Shown here: one piece after another, positions 34,281-42,500 of the stretch
Layout: every line of letters starts with the position of its first letter
Numbering within the stretch: position 1 is the stretch's first letter
DNA from: Streptomyces sp. B93
GTDB taxonomy: Bacteria > Actinomycetota > Actinomycetes > Streptomycetales > Streptomycetaceae
DNA length: 64,000 nt
NCBI RefSeq assembly: GCF_018070565.1
Contig: NZ_JAGPXL010000036.1
Span: forward strand, 1 to 64,000
Direction: 5' to 3'
Program-made: the position numbers and the translations under genes
Notes under the pieces: generated by a model
What the model was told of the DNA's origin: nothing
What the model saw: the letters and a program-made list of their open reading frames with translations, nothing else
Database searches by the model: none

Positions 34281-35311
34281 TCATTGAGGTATGACGCGCC
34301 GCGTCAGGCCCAGGATCTGCTGGAGGAAGTCGACGGTGCCGCCGCCGCTGCCCGCCTCGTATGCGCAGGTGTCAGCTGTGTAGGTCTTCCGGGCGAAGGT
34401 CAGGTGCTTGCCGCGGAAGCGAATGAGCGTGCGCATCACCACTCCGAACGCCTCAACCGTCGCCTGGAACCGATCGGCCACGCCGGGTCGGCCGGCGGTG
34501 AGCGCCGCGTCGAGTCTGGTCGTGAAGGAGGGAGCCTCTTCCCATGCGCGGGCCAACGCCCGCCATCGCGGAAGCGCGTAGCGCGCGGAATCCTGACGGA
34601 AGCCGGTGTAGTGGTCCGCGCTGTGGTCGGACGCCCACAGCGCGAGGTCGATCAGGAACAGCGGGACGTGCGAGGCGGCCGGACCGAGGTACTTCTCTCC
34701 GCCGACCTGGATCTCCTGGAAGTAGGGACGCAGCACCTCGGCGAAGAACCCGGGGGACACCTCGTCAGCGACCATCCTCATCGACACGTCGAACGCATCG
34801 AGCGCCGCGGCGAGCGCGTTCAGCAGTCTCGGCGTCTCCACACCGTCGAGTTCCGCGTCGGACAACTGCTCGCACAGGAGTACCGCGTCCGCGAGGTGTG
34901 ACAACGTCATCCGTGTCGCGTCACGCAGGAAGATCTCCTGACTCTCGCCGGTGTAGGCGCGGCGTCGTACGCCATCGGGATTCCACTCCGTGTAGTGGAA
35001 CACCGTGTCGCGCGGGATCATGTCAGTGCGGCGGCCCAACGCCAGCAGAGCCGGTTCCAGCCCGGGCGACGCTTCCACGGGTTCGACGCCATGGCGCTTC
35101 AGTGATCCCAGGAACAGCCCGAGATCCGCATCATGGCTGACGCCTCGTCAACCGGCGTGTCCGTCAGACGCCCGACGGACGGAACCAGACCAGACAGGGT
35201 CCGCACGATCGCCCGGACATCGCCTCGGGCGTTCATCGAGGGCAACGCGCGCAGTGCCCGATCGGCGTTCAGCGGATCCAGTGAGCGGATGTGCGTCGGG
35301 ATCAGGTGCAT
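34281..35311 (-). pseudogene. PrnB-family (monodechloroaminopyrrolnitrin synthase-like) gene with a frameshift
   Basis: Two frames together give one PrnB homologue of about 343 residues. The first runs from the ATG at 35311 (SLDPLNADRALRALPSMNAR... to SAMMR). The second carries on as DLGLFLGSLKRHGVEPVEA, then PGLEPALLALGRRT, VGGEKYLGPAA, LIRFRGKHL and a C-terminal GSGGG segment. One missing base near 35128-35130 separates them; the first frame stops at 35099. PrnB rearranges 7-chlorotryptophan to a phenylpyrrole and belongs to the indoleamine/tryptophan dioxygenase superfamily. The start overlaps the chorismate mutase stop by 10 bp. A sequencing error is the alternative to a true lesion. Confidence 0.85.
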
Positions 35312-35901
35312 ACCGGCTCGACCGCTCCCCGCAAGGCCCGGTCGTGCAACCGGTCGAGCCCATACCGGCGGTTGGCCTCCTGCTTCGCGAAGAACAGCGA
35401 GGCCTTGCAACGCGGGGTGGGGCTGCGCAGGTCCTCCGTGCCGGCCAGCTCATCGATGAACTCGACGGTGATCCGATCCAGCGCGGGGCGCACCTCGGTG
35501 GCCAGGTCGGGACGCTCGGTCGGCGCCAACTCCGGGTGCTCGGCCCAGAGGTGGTGCAGGCCCTGCTGTACGAACTTGCTCATCTCGATCTGCGCCCGGA
35601 AGAACTCCACGGTCTCTTCCGGGTCGATCCCGGCCTCGGCGGCGAGTGCCGCGGCCTGGTCCAGCACCTGTCGCTCGCGTACGGGGTCCTCGATGGGCGT
35701 GGTGGTACCGAACTTGGCGGCGGCGACCTTGTCGGCGAGCAGGATCCGCTCGGCAGCGAGATCGACCAACGAGGTCAGACCTCCCCTCGACGGCACATGG
35801 GACGGGGCCGCCGCCGCTGACGTCGCGCCGACCGACAACAGCCCGGTCAGCGTCAAGGCCGAGAGCCCGGCGCGCAGGGACTTGGAGGTAGAGACATTCA
35901 T
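35302..35901 (-). CDS. Exported gamma-class chorismate mutase (AroQ-gamma)
   Basis: A 199-residue protein with a signal peptide (hydrophobic stretch to about residue 30, cleavage after TSAAAA). The mature part resembles secreted Mycobacterium chorismate mutase: LVDLAAERILLADKVAAAKF, then the PIEDPVRE helix (written PIEDPVRERQVLD), and two cysteines near the C-terminus that may form a disulfide. It converts chorismate to prephenate outside the membrane. It is the first gene of the island operon. The usual ATG is at 35901; a GTG at 35940 would add 13 residues. Confidence 0.88.
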   Translation of the reverse strand: MNVSTSKSLRAGLSALTLTGLLSVGATSAAAAPSHVPSRGGLTSLVDLAAERILLADKVAAAKFGTTTPIEDPVRERQVLDQAAALAAEAGIDPEETVEFFRAQIEMSKFVQQGLHHLWAEHPELAPTERPDLATEVRPALDRITVEFIDELAGTEDLRSPTPRCKASLFFAKQEANRRYGLDRLHDRALRGAVEPVCT

Positions 35902-36225
35902 GGGGGCTCGGACTTCCTTTCGCACCGCATCCGATGTCACTGATCATTCAGCTGTGTCAGCCGCCGTGCCAGTGACACACTTCACCTGACCGGCGCGGTT
36001 GTCGTTCGTGAGGACGGCGCCGGCCTGTTGACCAGGCATGTCATGAGGGTCGGTGCCGATCATGCGTCGTTCGCATGTGCTGATTGCCTCGTGCGCATTG
36101 GACCAAGCGTCATGTTCGCGCTGGAATGCGGGGCGACTTCGTGCCTGACGTGGCCTCAGGTGGAGTTCCCAGGAGGGTGCGGAGCCCCAGGACCGACCGA
36201 ACAGTTCGTCAGAAAGGGATCCGGG
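35902..36225. other. 324-bp intergenic region between island and thioesterase gene
   Basis: No gene is seen. The gap separates the divergent chorismate mutase and thioesterase genes and should hold both promoters. Its only clear element is the TGTGTCA/TGACACA inverted repeat at 35953-35979. Base composition is lower in GC than most of the window, like the island itself. Confidence 0.6.
35953..35979. promoter_or_regulatory. 7-bp-arm perfect inverted repeat upstream of the island operon
   Basis: TGTGTCA (35953-35959) and TGACACA (35973-35979) are perfectly complementary across a 13-bp spacer, about 52 bp before the chorismate mutase ATG. It suits a dimeric repressor or activator, but no regulator gene adjoins the island, so its protein is unknown. 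Confidence 0.5.
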
Positions 36226-36708
36226 ATGACTTCGGCCGACAGCGACGCTCCCGTTGGTGTTTACGAAGTGGTTGCCGTGCACTTCGAGGACCTCGACGCG
36301 TACGGGATGGTCCATCACAACAAGTACCCGTTCCTCTTCGAGCGGGCTTTCAACGGCTACCTGATCCGGAAGGGGTTCTCCTTCGGCCGCGCCTCGGGAT
36401 CGCCCGCCGAGATGCTGCAGGTCGTCCGGTCAATGGAAGTGACCTATGACGTTCCCATCACCAGGCTCGGGGAGATCCACGTGCAGTTCTGGCTCGAGCA
36501 CGTGGGGCGTTCGAGTTTCACGTACAAGTTCGTCATCTGGTCCGCCGACCGTGCGACCGTCCACGCCCGCGGTACGCGGGCGATGGTGAACCTCGATGCC
36601 GTCACATTGCGGCCGGCTCCGCTGACTCCGGACCTGTTGGAATTCAGCCGCCCGCTGATGTCGGACGACCTTCTGGCGGCGCTGGAGGCCATGAAGGCCG
36701 GTGGTTGA
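36226..36708 (+). CDS. Hot-dog fold acyl-CoA thioesterase (4HBT family)
   Basis: A 160-residue protein with the 4-hydroxybenzoyl-CoA thioesterase motif DLDAYGMVHHNKYPFLFERA near residues 22-41; the aspartate before the GMV turn is the usual catalytic position. AAAGGGA lies upstream of the ATG. It should hydrolyse an acyl-thioester. It is divergent from the biosynthetic island and 168 bp before the DUF1611 gene, so membership of either is uncertain. In PKS-like clusters such thioesterases release products, but no carrier protein is nearby. Confidence 0.88.
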   Translation: MTSADSDAPVGVYEVVAVHFEDLDAYGMVHHNKYPFLFERAFNGYLIRKGFSFGRASGSPAEMLQVVRSMEVTYDVPITRLGEIHVQFWLEHVGRSSFTYKFVIWSADRATVHARGTRAMVNLDAVTLRPAPLTPDLLEFSRPLMSDDLLAALEAMKAGG

Positions 36709-36810
36709 GCGTCGGCAGCCACGTGGTCCTCATCAGGGCCAGGCGCGTGTCCCACATGTCATGTATGCCGATGATGCATTAGACGCACATGGGTGCCGCT
36801 CACCAGGATT

Positions 36811-36835
36811 GGGCTCCTGAGGGATTTGAGAGCCC
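36811..36835 (+). terminator. Weak stem-loop between thioesterase and DUF1611 genes
   Basis: GGGCTC (36811-36816) and GAGCCC (36830-36835) can pair around a 13-nt loop. It lies about 100 bp after the thioesterase stop and 42 bp before the DUF1611 start. A terminator is possible but the stem is short. Confidence 0.35.
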
Positions 36836-36876
36836 CATGACCGCGGGCCTGTTCCCCTGAGACTTCTCGGAGTGCC

Positions 36877-37965
36877 ATGTACACGAACTTGTTCCCGGAC
36901 TTACCGCTTCGGGCAGTGCTGTTCGCCGACGGAGTTTTCAACCAGCCAGAGGGGAAAACGGCACACGGCATCATCCGGCACAGCACGGTCTTCCACCCCG
37001 TCGCCGTCGTCGACCGCACTCTCGCGCCGGGGAGCACGAAGAGCGTCCTGCCGGAAACCGACATCCCGGTGGTCGACTCGGTGGAGAGCGTCCTCGACCT
37101 CCGGCCGGACGTTTTCGTCGTGGCGCTCACCGAATCCGACTACGGGGAGTGGAAGGACGGCGTCTTCCGGCACACCCCCAAGCAGCCCGATGAGCTACCC
37201 GAATTCTGGCGCGATCAGATCCACTCAGCCGTCCGGCACGGCCTGCACATCGTCTCCTGTCTGCACCAGCAGCTCGCCCGAAGCGACCTGGCGGAGCGGC
37301 TGGGCGTCGGACAGCACATCGTCGACATACGGCGCCCTTACGAGAACCCACCGAAGTACTCGGGACGCCGTCGGCGCAGCCGGGCCAAGGTGGTCCACGT
37401 CATGGGCAGCGACTGTGTGATCGGCAAGCGCACCGCCGCGTTGCAGATGCGGGCCGCCGCCGACCGGTTCGGCATCGACTCGGGCTACATCGGTACCGGC
37501 CAGACCTGCATGCTGGTCGGCTGCGACAACGGCGCCATCGTCGACAGGACGCCCGTCTTCCAGGCCGCCGGACTGGTGGAGCGGCTGATCGAGGAGGTCG
37601 AGTCGGAGCGGGACCTGCTGTTCATCAAGAACCAGGCATCGGTGCTGCACCCGGCCTTCGGGGGCCTCGCCTCGGCGATCCTGCAAGGGTCCCAGGCGGA
37701 TGCCGTGGTGTTCGTGCACGACCCCGGCCGACGGCAGCGCTACCACTGGGAACACCTGCCGGTGGGCGATCTGGAGACGGAGATCGGGCTCGTCGAGGAA
37801 CTCGGCGGAGCGCCCGTGGCCGCGATCGCCACGCGAGGCGAGGACAACGTCGAACGGCTGAGGCACATCGGCCTGCCGGTCGCGGACCCCCTGGCGAGCG
37901 GCGGTTCGGAAACACTGCTGAACGCCGCCCTCAAGGCGGCCGGTTCGCTGTCTGCCGCCCCCTAG
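36877..37965 (+). CDS. DUF1611-family P-loop protein (DgcN-like)
   Basis: A 362-residue DUF1611 protein with an N-terminal Rossmann-like domain (LFADGVFNQPEGKTAHGI) and a C-terminal P-loop domain (HVMGSDCVIGKRTAAL near residues 174-189, then GYIGTGQTCMLV). A characterised member, DgcN, acetylates D-glutamate; the family is often paired with a dipeptide epimerase gene, which is absent here. GGAG precedes the ATG. It lies between a thioesterase and a P450-terpene synthase pair; its role with them is unknown. Confidence 0.82.
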   Translation: MYTNLFPDLPLRAVLFADGVFNQPEGKTAHGIIRHSTVFHPVAVVDRTLAPGSTKSVLPETDIPVVDSVESVLDLRPDVFVVALTESDYGEWKDGVFRHTPKQPDELPEFWRDQIHSAVRHGLHIVSCLHQQLARSDLAERLGVGQHIVDIRRPYENPPKYSGRRRRSRAKVVHVMGSDCVIGKRTAALQMRAAADRFGIDSGYIGTGQTCMLVGCDNGAIVDRTPVFQAAGLVERLIEEVESERDLLFIKNQASVLHPAFGGLASAILQGSQADAVVFVHDPGRRQRYHWEHLPVGDLETEIGLVEELGGAPVAAIATRGEDNVERLRHIGLPVADPLASGGSETLLNAALKAAGSLSAAP

Positions 37966-37996
37966 AAGCCGCGAAGCCGCGACACCACGAAGCCGC

Positions 37997-38034
37997 CTGG
38001 GTCGTCGGCGGATGCGCCTGCGCCGACGGCCCAG
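37997..38034 (+). terminator. 14-nt-arm hairpin just before the P450 gene
   Basis: CTGGGTCGTCGGCG (37997-38010) and CGCCGACGGCCCAG (38021-38034) pair with one mismatch around a 10-nt loop. It lies after the DUF1611 stop and immediately before the P450 ribosome site (AAGGAG). It could end the upstream transcript or act as an RNA switch that hides the P450 ribosome site. Confidence 0.7.
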
Positions 38035-38051
38035 CAAGGAGCGACCCACCC

Positions 38052-39467
38052 ATGAGCCTGCCCCCTCCCTCCGTTCCGACGACCGTTCCCACAGCCCCCG
38101 GTGCCCTGCCGGTGATCGGGCACGGTCACAGGCTGGCCCGCGACGCCCTGCCCTTCATGAGGTCCCTGCGTGACCACGGCCCCGTCGTCCGGATCCGGCT
38201 CGGTCCCACCCCGGCGTACGTCCTGACCGATCCCGCGCTGGCACGGCGCGTGCTGATCACCGACGCTGCCCACTTCCTCAAGGGCGGCAGGGTCTTCGAC
38301 GCCCTGCGCGGCTTCTTCGGTGACGGCATCGCCACGATCGCGGACGGCGACGCCCATCTCCGCAACCGGCGTCGGCTGCAACCGATGTTCAACAGGGCGC
38401 ACATAGCCGCACGCACGGACCCCATGGTCGAGCGCGTCCGTGCCCTGGTCGGGTCGTGGCGGGAGGGCCAGGGCCGCGATGTGCACGCCGACATGAACGA
38501 GGTCGGCCTCGCCGCCTTCCTCACCGCCCTCTTCGGCACGCACCTCCCCGACCGCCTGGCGGCCGAGTTCACCCGGCTCATGCCGGTGATCATGCGTGGG
38601 ACGCTGCGACAGACGATCCTCCCTGACCGGCTCACCCGACTGCCGCTGCCCGCCAACCGGGCCCACGAGACCAACCTGCGGCGACTGCGCGCCATCATCG
38701 ACGAGGCCGTCGACCGCGCCCGGGGACCGGCCGACGCCGACCCCACTCGCACGGCCTCCGCGGCGCACGGCTGCCCGCACCACATCCCACAGGGCGAAGG
38801 CCTCCTCCAGACCCTTCTCACGGCCGAGACCCCGCTCAGTCGGCAGCAGCTCCAGGACGAGGTCATCACCCTGCTCGTCGGCGCGGTCGAGACCACCGGG
38901 ACGACGCTGGCCTGGACGCTGTACGAGCTGTCCCAGCACGACGGGATCACGGCACGTCTGCGCGCGGAACTGGACGCCGTGTGCGGGGCGAGGCCGGTAC
39001 GGCACGAGGACCTGGACCGTCTGCCGTACGTCCGCCAGGTTCTCCAGGAAGCCATCCGCAAGTACGGGCCCGTATGGCTGACCACCCGCAAGGCCGCCCG
39101 CACCGTCGACCTCGAAGGACACCGGATTCCGGCGGGCTCCGACGTCGTCTGGAGCCCTTACCTCTACCAGCACGACCCCCTCGTCTTCCCCGCCCCGGAA
39201 CGCTTCGACCCGGACCGCTGGACCCCTGAGCGCGCCAAGGAGGCCCGCGGCTCGTTCCTGGCCTTCGGCGCCGGGCGCCGCCAGTGCATCGGGGAGGCCT
39301 TCGCGTGGACTGAACTGGCGATTATCCTGGCGACGGTTCTCCAGACCTGGTCCGCTTTCCGGCTCACTTCCCGTGTCCCGCGACCGCGGGCGGTGATGAC
39401 GGTGACGCCGGACGGGCTCACCATGGCGTACGACCGCCGGGCCCGGCCCCTGGCCGAAGCGGGCTAG
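38052..39467 (+). CDS. Cytochrome P450, probable terpene oxidase
   Basis: A 471-residue P450. The I-helix motif GAVETTGTT is near residue 276, the ExxR of QEAIRKYGP near 334, and the haem-cysteine loop FGAGRRQCIGEAF near residues 405-417 with Cys about 412. It resembles actinomycete class I P450s of terpene clusters such as pentalenene oxygenase. A linker insert before the I-helix carries HGCPHH, not usual in the family. It ends 10 bp before the terpene synthase start, so the two are surely co-translated; it should oxidise that synthase's product. Confidence 0.92.
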   Translation: MSLPPPSVPTTVPTAPGALPVIGHGHRLARDALPFMRSLRDHGPVVRIRLGPTPAYVLTDPALARRVLITDAAHFLKGGRVFDALRGFFGDGIATIADGDAHLRNRRRLQPMFNRAHIAARTDPMVERVRALVGSWREGQGRDVHADMNEVGLAAFLTALFGTHLPDRLAAEFTRLMPVIMRGTLRQTILPDRLTRLPLPANRAHETNLRRLRAIIDEAVDRARGPADADPTRTASAAHGCPHHIPQGEGLLQTLLTAETPLSRQQLQDEVITLLVGAVETTGTTLAWTLYELSQHDGITARLRAELDAVCGARPVRHEDLDRLPYVRQVLQEAIRKYGPVWLTTRKAARTVDLEGHRIPAGSDVVWSPYLYQHDPLVFPAPERFDPDRWTPERAKEARGSFLAFGAGRRQCIGEAFAWTELAIILATVLQTWSAFRLTSRVPRPRAVMTVTPDGLTMAYDRRARPLAEAG

Positions 39468-39477
39468 CGGAGTCACC

Positions 39478-40491
39478 GTGACCGACTTCCGCATGCCCCG
39501 CTTCGAGGTCCCCTTCCCGGTGGAGTGCAATCCGCATCTGGAGCGGGCGTCCCGGTCGATGTGGAGGTGGATCGACGCCCACGGCCTTGCGCCCACCGGC
39601 AGGGCATGCGCCCGGATGCTGCGGACCAGGGCCGACCTGTCCGGGGCGTACGTGTGGCCCCGCGCCGACCTCGCCACGCTCACCACCGGGCTCCAGTGGC
39701 TCGCCCTCACCTTCCGGATCGACGACCAGCTCGACGAGGACGATCTCACGGAGAGGCTGTCGGCCCGGGTGGCGGCCGTCGACGAGCTGTGCGACGTACT
39801 GCGGGGCCTGTCGGAGCCCGGGACGTCGCCGGTCGCCCGGGCACTGGCCGGCCTGTGGTCGCAGACCTCCCGCGGACGGCCCACCGGCTGGTGCGAGGCC
39901 TTCCTCCGGGACTTCCAGGCGTTCCTGCGCTCCTACGCGACCGAGGCCCGCCTCAGCTCCCTGGGGGCCGTTCCCCACCTCGACACCTACCTCGGCTGGC
40001 GTATGCACTCGGTCGGGATGCCCTGGCTCTGGGACCTGGACGAACTGCGCCTTCCCGCGCCGCTGCCCGACTCCGTGCGCACGTGCGGCGCGATGAGCAA
40101 GCTGCGCCGGGCCGGAGCCCTGCACATCGCCCTGGTGAACGACGTCTTCTCGGTCCGCCGCGAGACCCTCGTCGGCTATCCGTACAACGCGGTCACGATC
40201 GTCCGGGACACATCGGGCTGCTCACTCCAGGAAGCCGTGGACCGGGTGGCGGCGCTGGCCGGCACCCACCTGCAAGCGGTGGTGGCGGCCAGGCGGGAAC
40301 TCCGCCACGAACTCGACCGGCGAGCGCTGCCACCCCCGGTCCACGTCGCCGCGCTCGACTACGCCTCCAACATCGCCGCCAACCTGCGCGGACAACTCGT
40401 ATGGCATTCCTCGGTCCAGCGCTACGCGATCGACGACCTCCACACCGCTGACCGCTCGGCGAGCTACCCCGACGATCTTCTGACCCCCTGA
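39478..40491 (+). CDS. Class I terpene synthase (probable sesquiterpene cyclase)
   Basis: A 337-residue terpene cyclase of bacterial type I. The aspartate-rich motif DDQLDE is near residue 82, the metal-binding NSE motif NDVFSVRRE near residue 222, and the C-terminal RY pair (VQRYAIDD) near residue 318. Length suits sesquiterpene (C15) synthases. It begins at a GTG with GCGGAG upstream. The product cannot be predicted from sequence here. Confidence 0.92.
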   Translation: MTDFRMPRFEVPFPVECNPHLERASRSMWRWIDAHGLAPTGRACARMLRTRADLSGAYVWPRADLATLTTGLQWLALTFRIDDQLDEDDLTERLSARVAAVDELCDVLRGLSEPGTSPVARALAGLWSQTSRGRPTGWCEAFLRDFQAFLRSYATEARLSSLGAVPHLDTYLGWRMHSVGMPWLWDLDELRLPAPLPDSVRTCGAMSKLRRAGALHIALVNDVFSVRRETLVGYPYNAVTIVRDTSGCSLQEAVDRVAALAGTHLQAVVAARRELRHELDRRALPPPVHVAALDYASNIAANLRGQLVWHSSVQRYAIDDLHTADRSASYPDDLLTP

Positions 40492-40601
40492 AGGCCGGAA
40501 CAGTACGTATACGGCGACCGCGACGCCTCGCGTTCCCCGGAGCAGGTGCTCGACCATGAGGAGTGAGCGGCGTGCCGTCGGCGGAAGGGGAGGTGCGAAC
40601 G

Positions 40602-41768
40602 ATGAAGGTCATCGTCGTGGGTGCCGGTGTACTGGGGTTGAGCGTCGCCAGGCAGCTCGCGGTCGGCGGTGAGGAGGTCGTCCTGCTGGATCGGTGGGGA
40701 GCCGGTACCGGTACGACCGCGACCACCTTCGCCTGGACCAATTCGAGCCGGAAGCCGAATCCGGACTACCACCGGCTGAATCTCGCGGGGATGGAGGAGC
40801 ACGCCCGGCTCGCCGAGCAACTGCCCGGCCGGCCCTCGTACTTCCGCAGCGGGGCGTTGCAGTGGGCGGACTCCGCGAGCGAGCAATGGCTCGGCGACAA
40901 CGTGGAACGACTGCGGTCCCTCGGCTACCCGGCGCACTGGGTCACGCCCGAGGAGGCCACGCGTATCGCGGGTGACCTGCGGATCCCCGAGACCATCACG
41001 TCCATCGCGCACTTCCCCAGTGAGGGGTACGTACTGCCGGAACGGTTCGTGGGGAACCTCCTGGCAGACGCCGAGCGGCATGGAGCCAGGCTGGTGCTCG
41101 CAGAGGTCGTGGCCGTCGACGAACGGCCTGACGGAGTGTCCGTCGCCTCGGCCGACGGCACAACCTTCACGGGCGACCGGGTCGTCCTGGCGGCGGGCCG
41201 CTGGACCCAAGGGCTCGCCGCACGGGCCGGCGTGGACATTCCCATGGTGACGGACACCAGTCGCGGATCGCAGACCGTCGGCCTGCTCGGGTACGTCAGG
41301 TCCCCGAAGACCGACCTGCGCTGTGTGGTCCACAGCCCTGGCCTCAACCTCCGTCCCGCCGCCGACGGACAGACCGTCGTACAGGCCCTTGATCTGAACG
41401 CGGAGGCCGACCCGGCGGCACCTCCGCCCGCGGACGGGGAGCTGGCCCGCACCCTCGCCCGGCGGTTCTCCGCACTGCTGAACGAGCCGACTCCTCCACC
41501 GGAGACCGACCTGCGCATCGCCTTCCGGTCGCTGCCCGCGGACGGCCACACCATCGCCGGGTACGCCTCCGGCCCGTCCCGCGTCTACCACCTCGTCTCG
41601 CACAGCGGGATCACTCTCGCGCCGGTTCTGGGACGGCTGGCCGCGACCGAGATCACCACCGACCAGGAGCAGCACCTCCTCGCCTCCTTCCGGCCCACCC
41701 GGTTCATCGGCCTACGGCGCCCGGACTTCGAGGTCGACCAACGCGCCACCACCCTGGGCGAGCAGTAG
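40602..41768 (+). CDS. FAD-dependent amine/amino-acid oxidoreductase (DadA type)
   Basis: A 388-residue flavoprotein of the DAO family, which oxidises amino acids or amines. The Rossmann dinucleotide motif VVGAGVLGLSVARQL starts at residue 4, GAGTGTTATTFAWTNSSRKP follows, and SHSGITLAPVLG near the C-terminus is the FAD-binding tail. The ATG at 40602 has GGGAGGT 7 nt upstream. It lies 110 bp after the terpene synthase gene on the same strand, so it could be read with it, but its function need not be terpene-related. Confidence 0.9.
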   Translation: MKVIVVGAGVLGLSVARQLAVGGEEVVLLDRWGAGTGTTATTFAWTNSSRKPNPDYHRLNLAGMEEHARLAEQLPGRPSYFRSGALQWADSASEQWLGDNVERLRSLGYPAHWVTPEEATRIAGDLRIPETITSIAHFPSEGYVLPERFVGNLLADAERHGARLVLAEVVAVDERPDGVSVASADGTTFTGDRVVLAAGRWTQGLAARAGVDIPMVTDTSRGSQTVGLLGYVRSPKTDLRCVVHSPGLNLRPAADGQTVVQALDLNAEADPAAPPPADGELARTLARRFSALLNEPTPPPETDLRIAFRSLPADGHTIAGYASGPSRVYHLVSHSGITLAPVLGRLAATEITTDQEQHLLASFRPTRFIGLRRPDFEVDQRATTLGEQ

Positions 41769-41783
41769 CGGACCCGCTCGTCC

Positions 41784-42224
41784 TCAGCCCTTCAGGATCG
41801 CCCACACCACATTGCCGTCGGTGAGTTCCGACCGGTCGACGCCCCAGGCGTCCGCGAGTTGATCCACCAGGAACAGCCCGCGCCCGTTCTCACCGTCGAG
41901 ACCGGACCGGCGCACGGACAGGCGGTGGTGGGGGAGGCCGCGGTCGTGTACCTCGATACGGAGGGACAGTTCCGCGATCAGGCCGATGCCGCACAGAATC
42001 CGGGTGCTCAGGGTGTGGCGTACGGCGTTGGTGGCCAGTTCGGACAGGAGCAGCGCCGTGTCCGCGCACAGGTCCTCCGGTAGCCGTCGGGGGGTCAGCC
42101 AGATGTTCGCCGAGCGGCGGGCGAGGCCGATGCTGGACCGGTGGGCGGGCAGTTCGAGCCAGTACGCCCGGTCCGGGCTGACCGCGGCTAACTGCCGTGT
42201 GGAGGAAGTCGTGCGAGGGGACAC
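41784..42224 (-). CDS. GHKL ATP-binding protein of WhiJ-type system
   Basis: The 146-residue protein is a small ATPase of the anti-sigma/RsbW-like GHKL family: N-box ELATNAVRH near residue 65, G1-box VHDRGLP near 93, and GRGLFLVDQLADAWG. GTG start with GGAAGG upstream. It is divergent from an XRE-family regulator plus DUF397 protein gene. Streptomyces genomes carry many such triads; WhiJ and its DUF397 partner control development. It probably modulates the adjacent regulator. Confidence 0.9.
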   Translation of the reverse strand: MSPRTTSSTRQLAAVSPDRAYWLELPAHRSSIGLARRSANIWLTPRRLPEDLCADTALLLSELATNAVRHTLSTRILCGIGLIAELSLRIEVHDRGLPHHRLSVRRSGLDGENGRGLFLVDQLADAWGVDRSELTDGNVVWAILKG

Positions 42225-42420
42225 GGGATTCGCCTTCCGTGCGCGGCGGGCGCCGAGGGGGGTGAGGGGGGTGGAGGAAGGTCAGAGGCAGACCTGCGGG
42301 GAGCCGGGTTCCGATTCGCACAGGTCAGCGCCAGGGGGTGTCGGCGTGCCCGCCAACCGGCTCGCGCTGGCCATCATGCTCGCTGTGCAGTACAGGCTGC
42401 AACCGGCTCCCTGATAATTT

Positions 42421-42444
42421 CACCCTGTGGGTGTCAGCTAGGAT
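42421..42444 (+). promoter_or_regulatory. Inverted repeat and -10-like sequence before the XRE gene
   Basis: CACCC-TGT-GGGTG (42421-42433) is followed by TAGGAT (42439-42444), a good Streptomyces -10. It lies about 57 bp before the GTG of the XRE gene. The repeat could be an operator for autoregulation. The other part of the 276-bp divergent gap shows no gene. Confidence 0.45.
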
Positions 42445-42500
42445 GCTTCGTCAAGTCGCGTAATCAATAGCTGAGTTGACTGGCCGTCAGGGAGGCTCGC

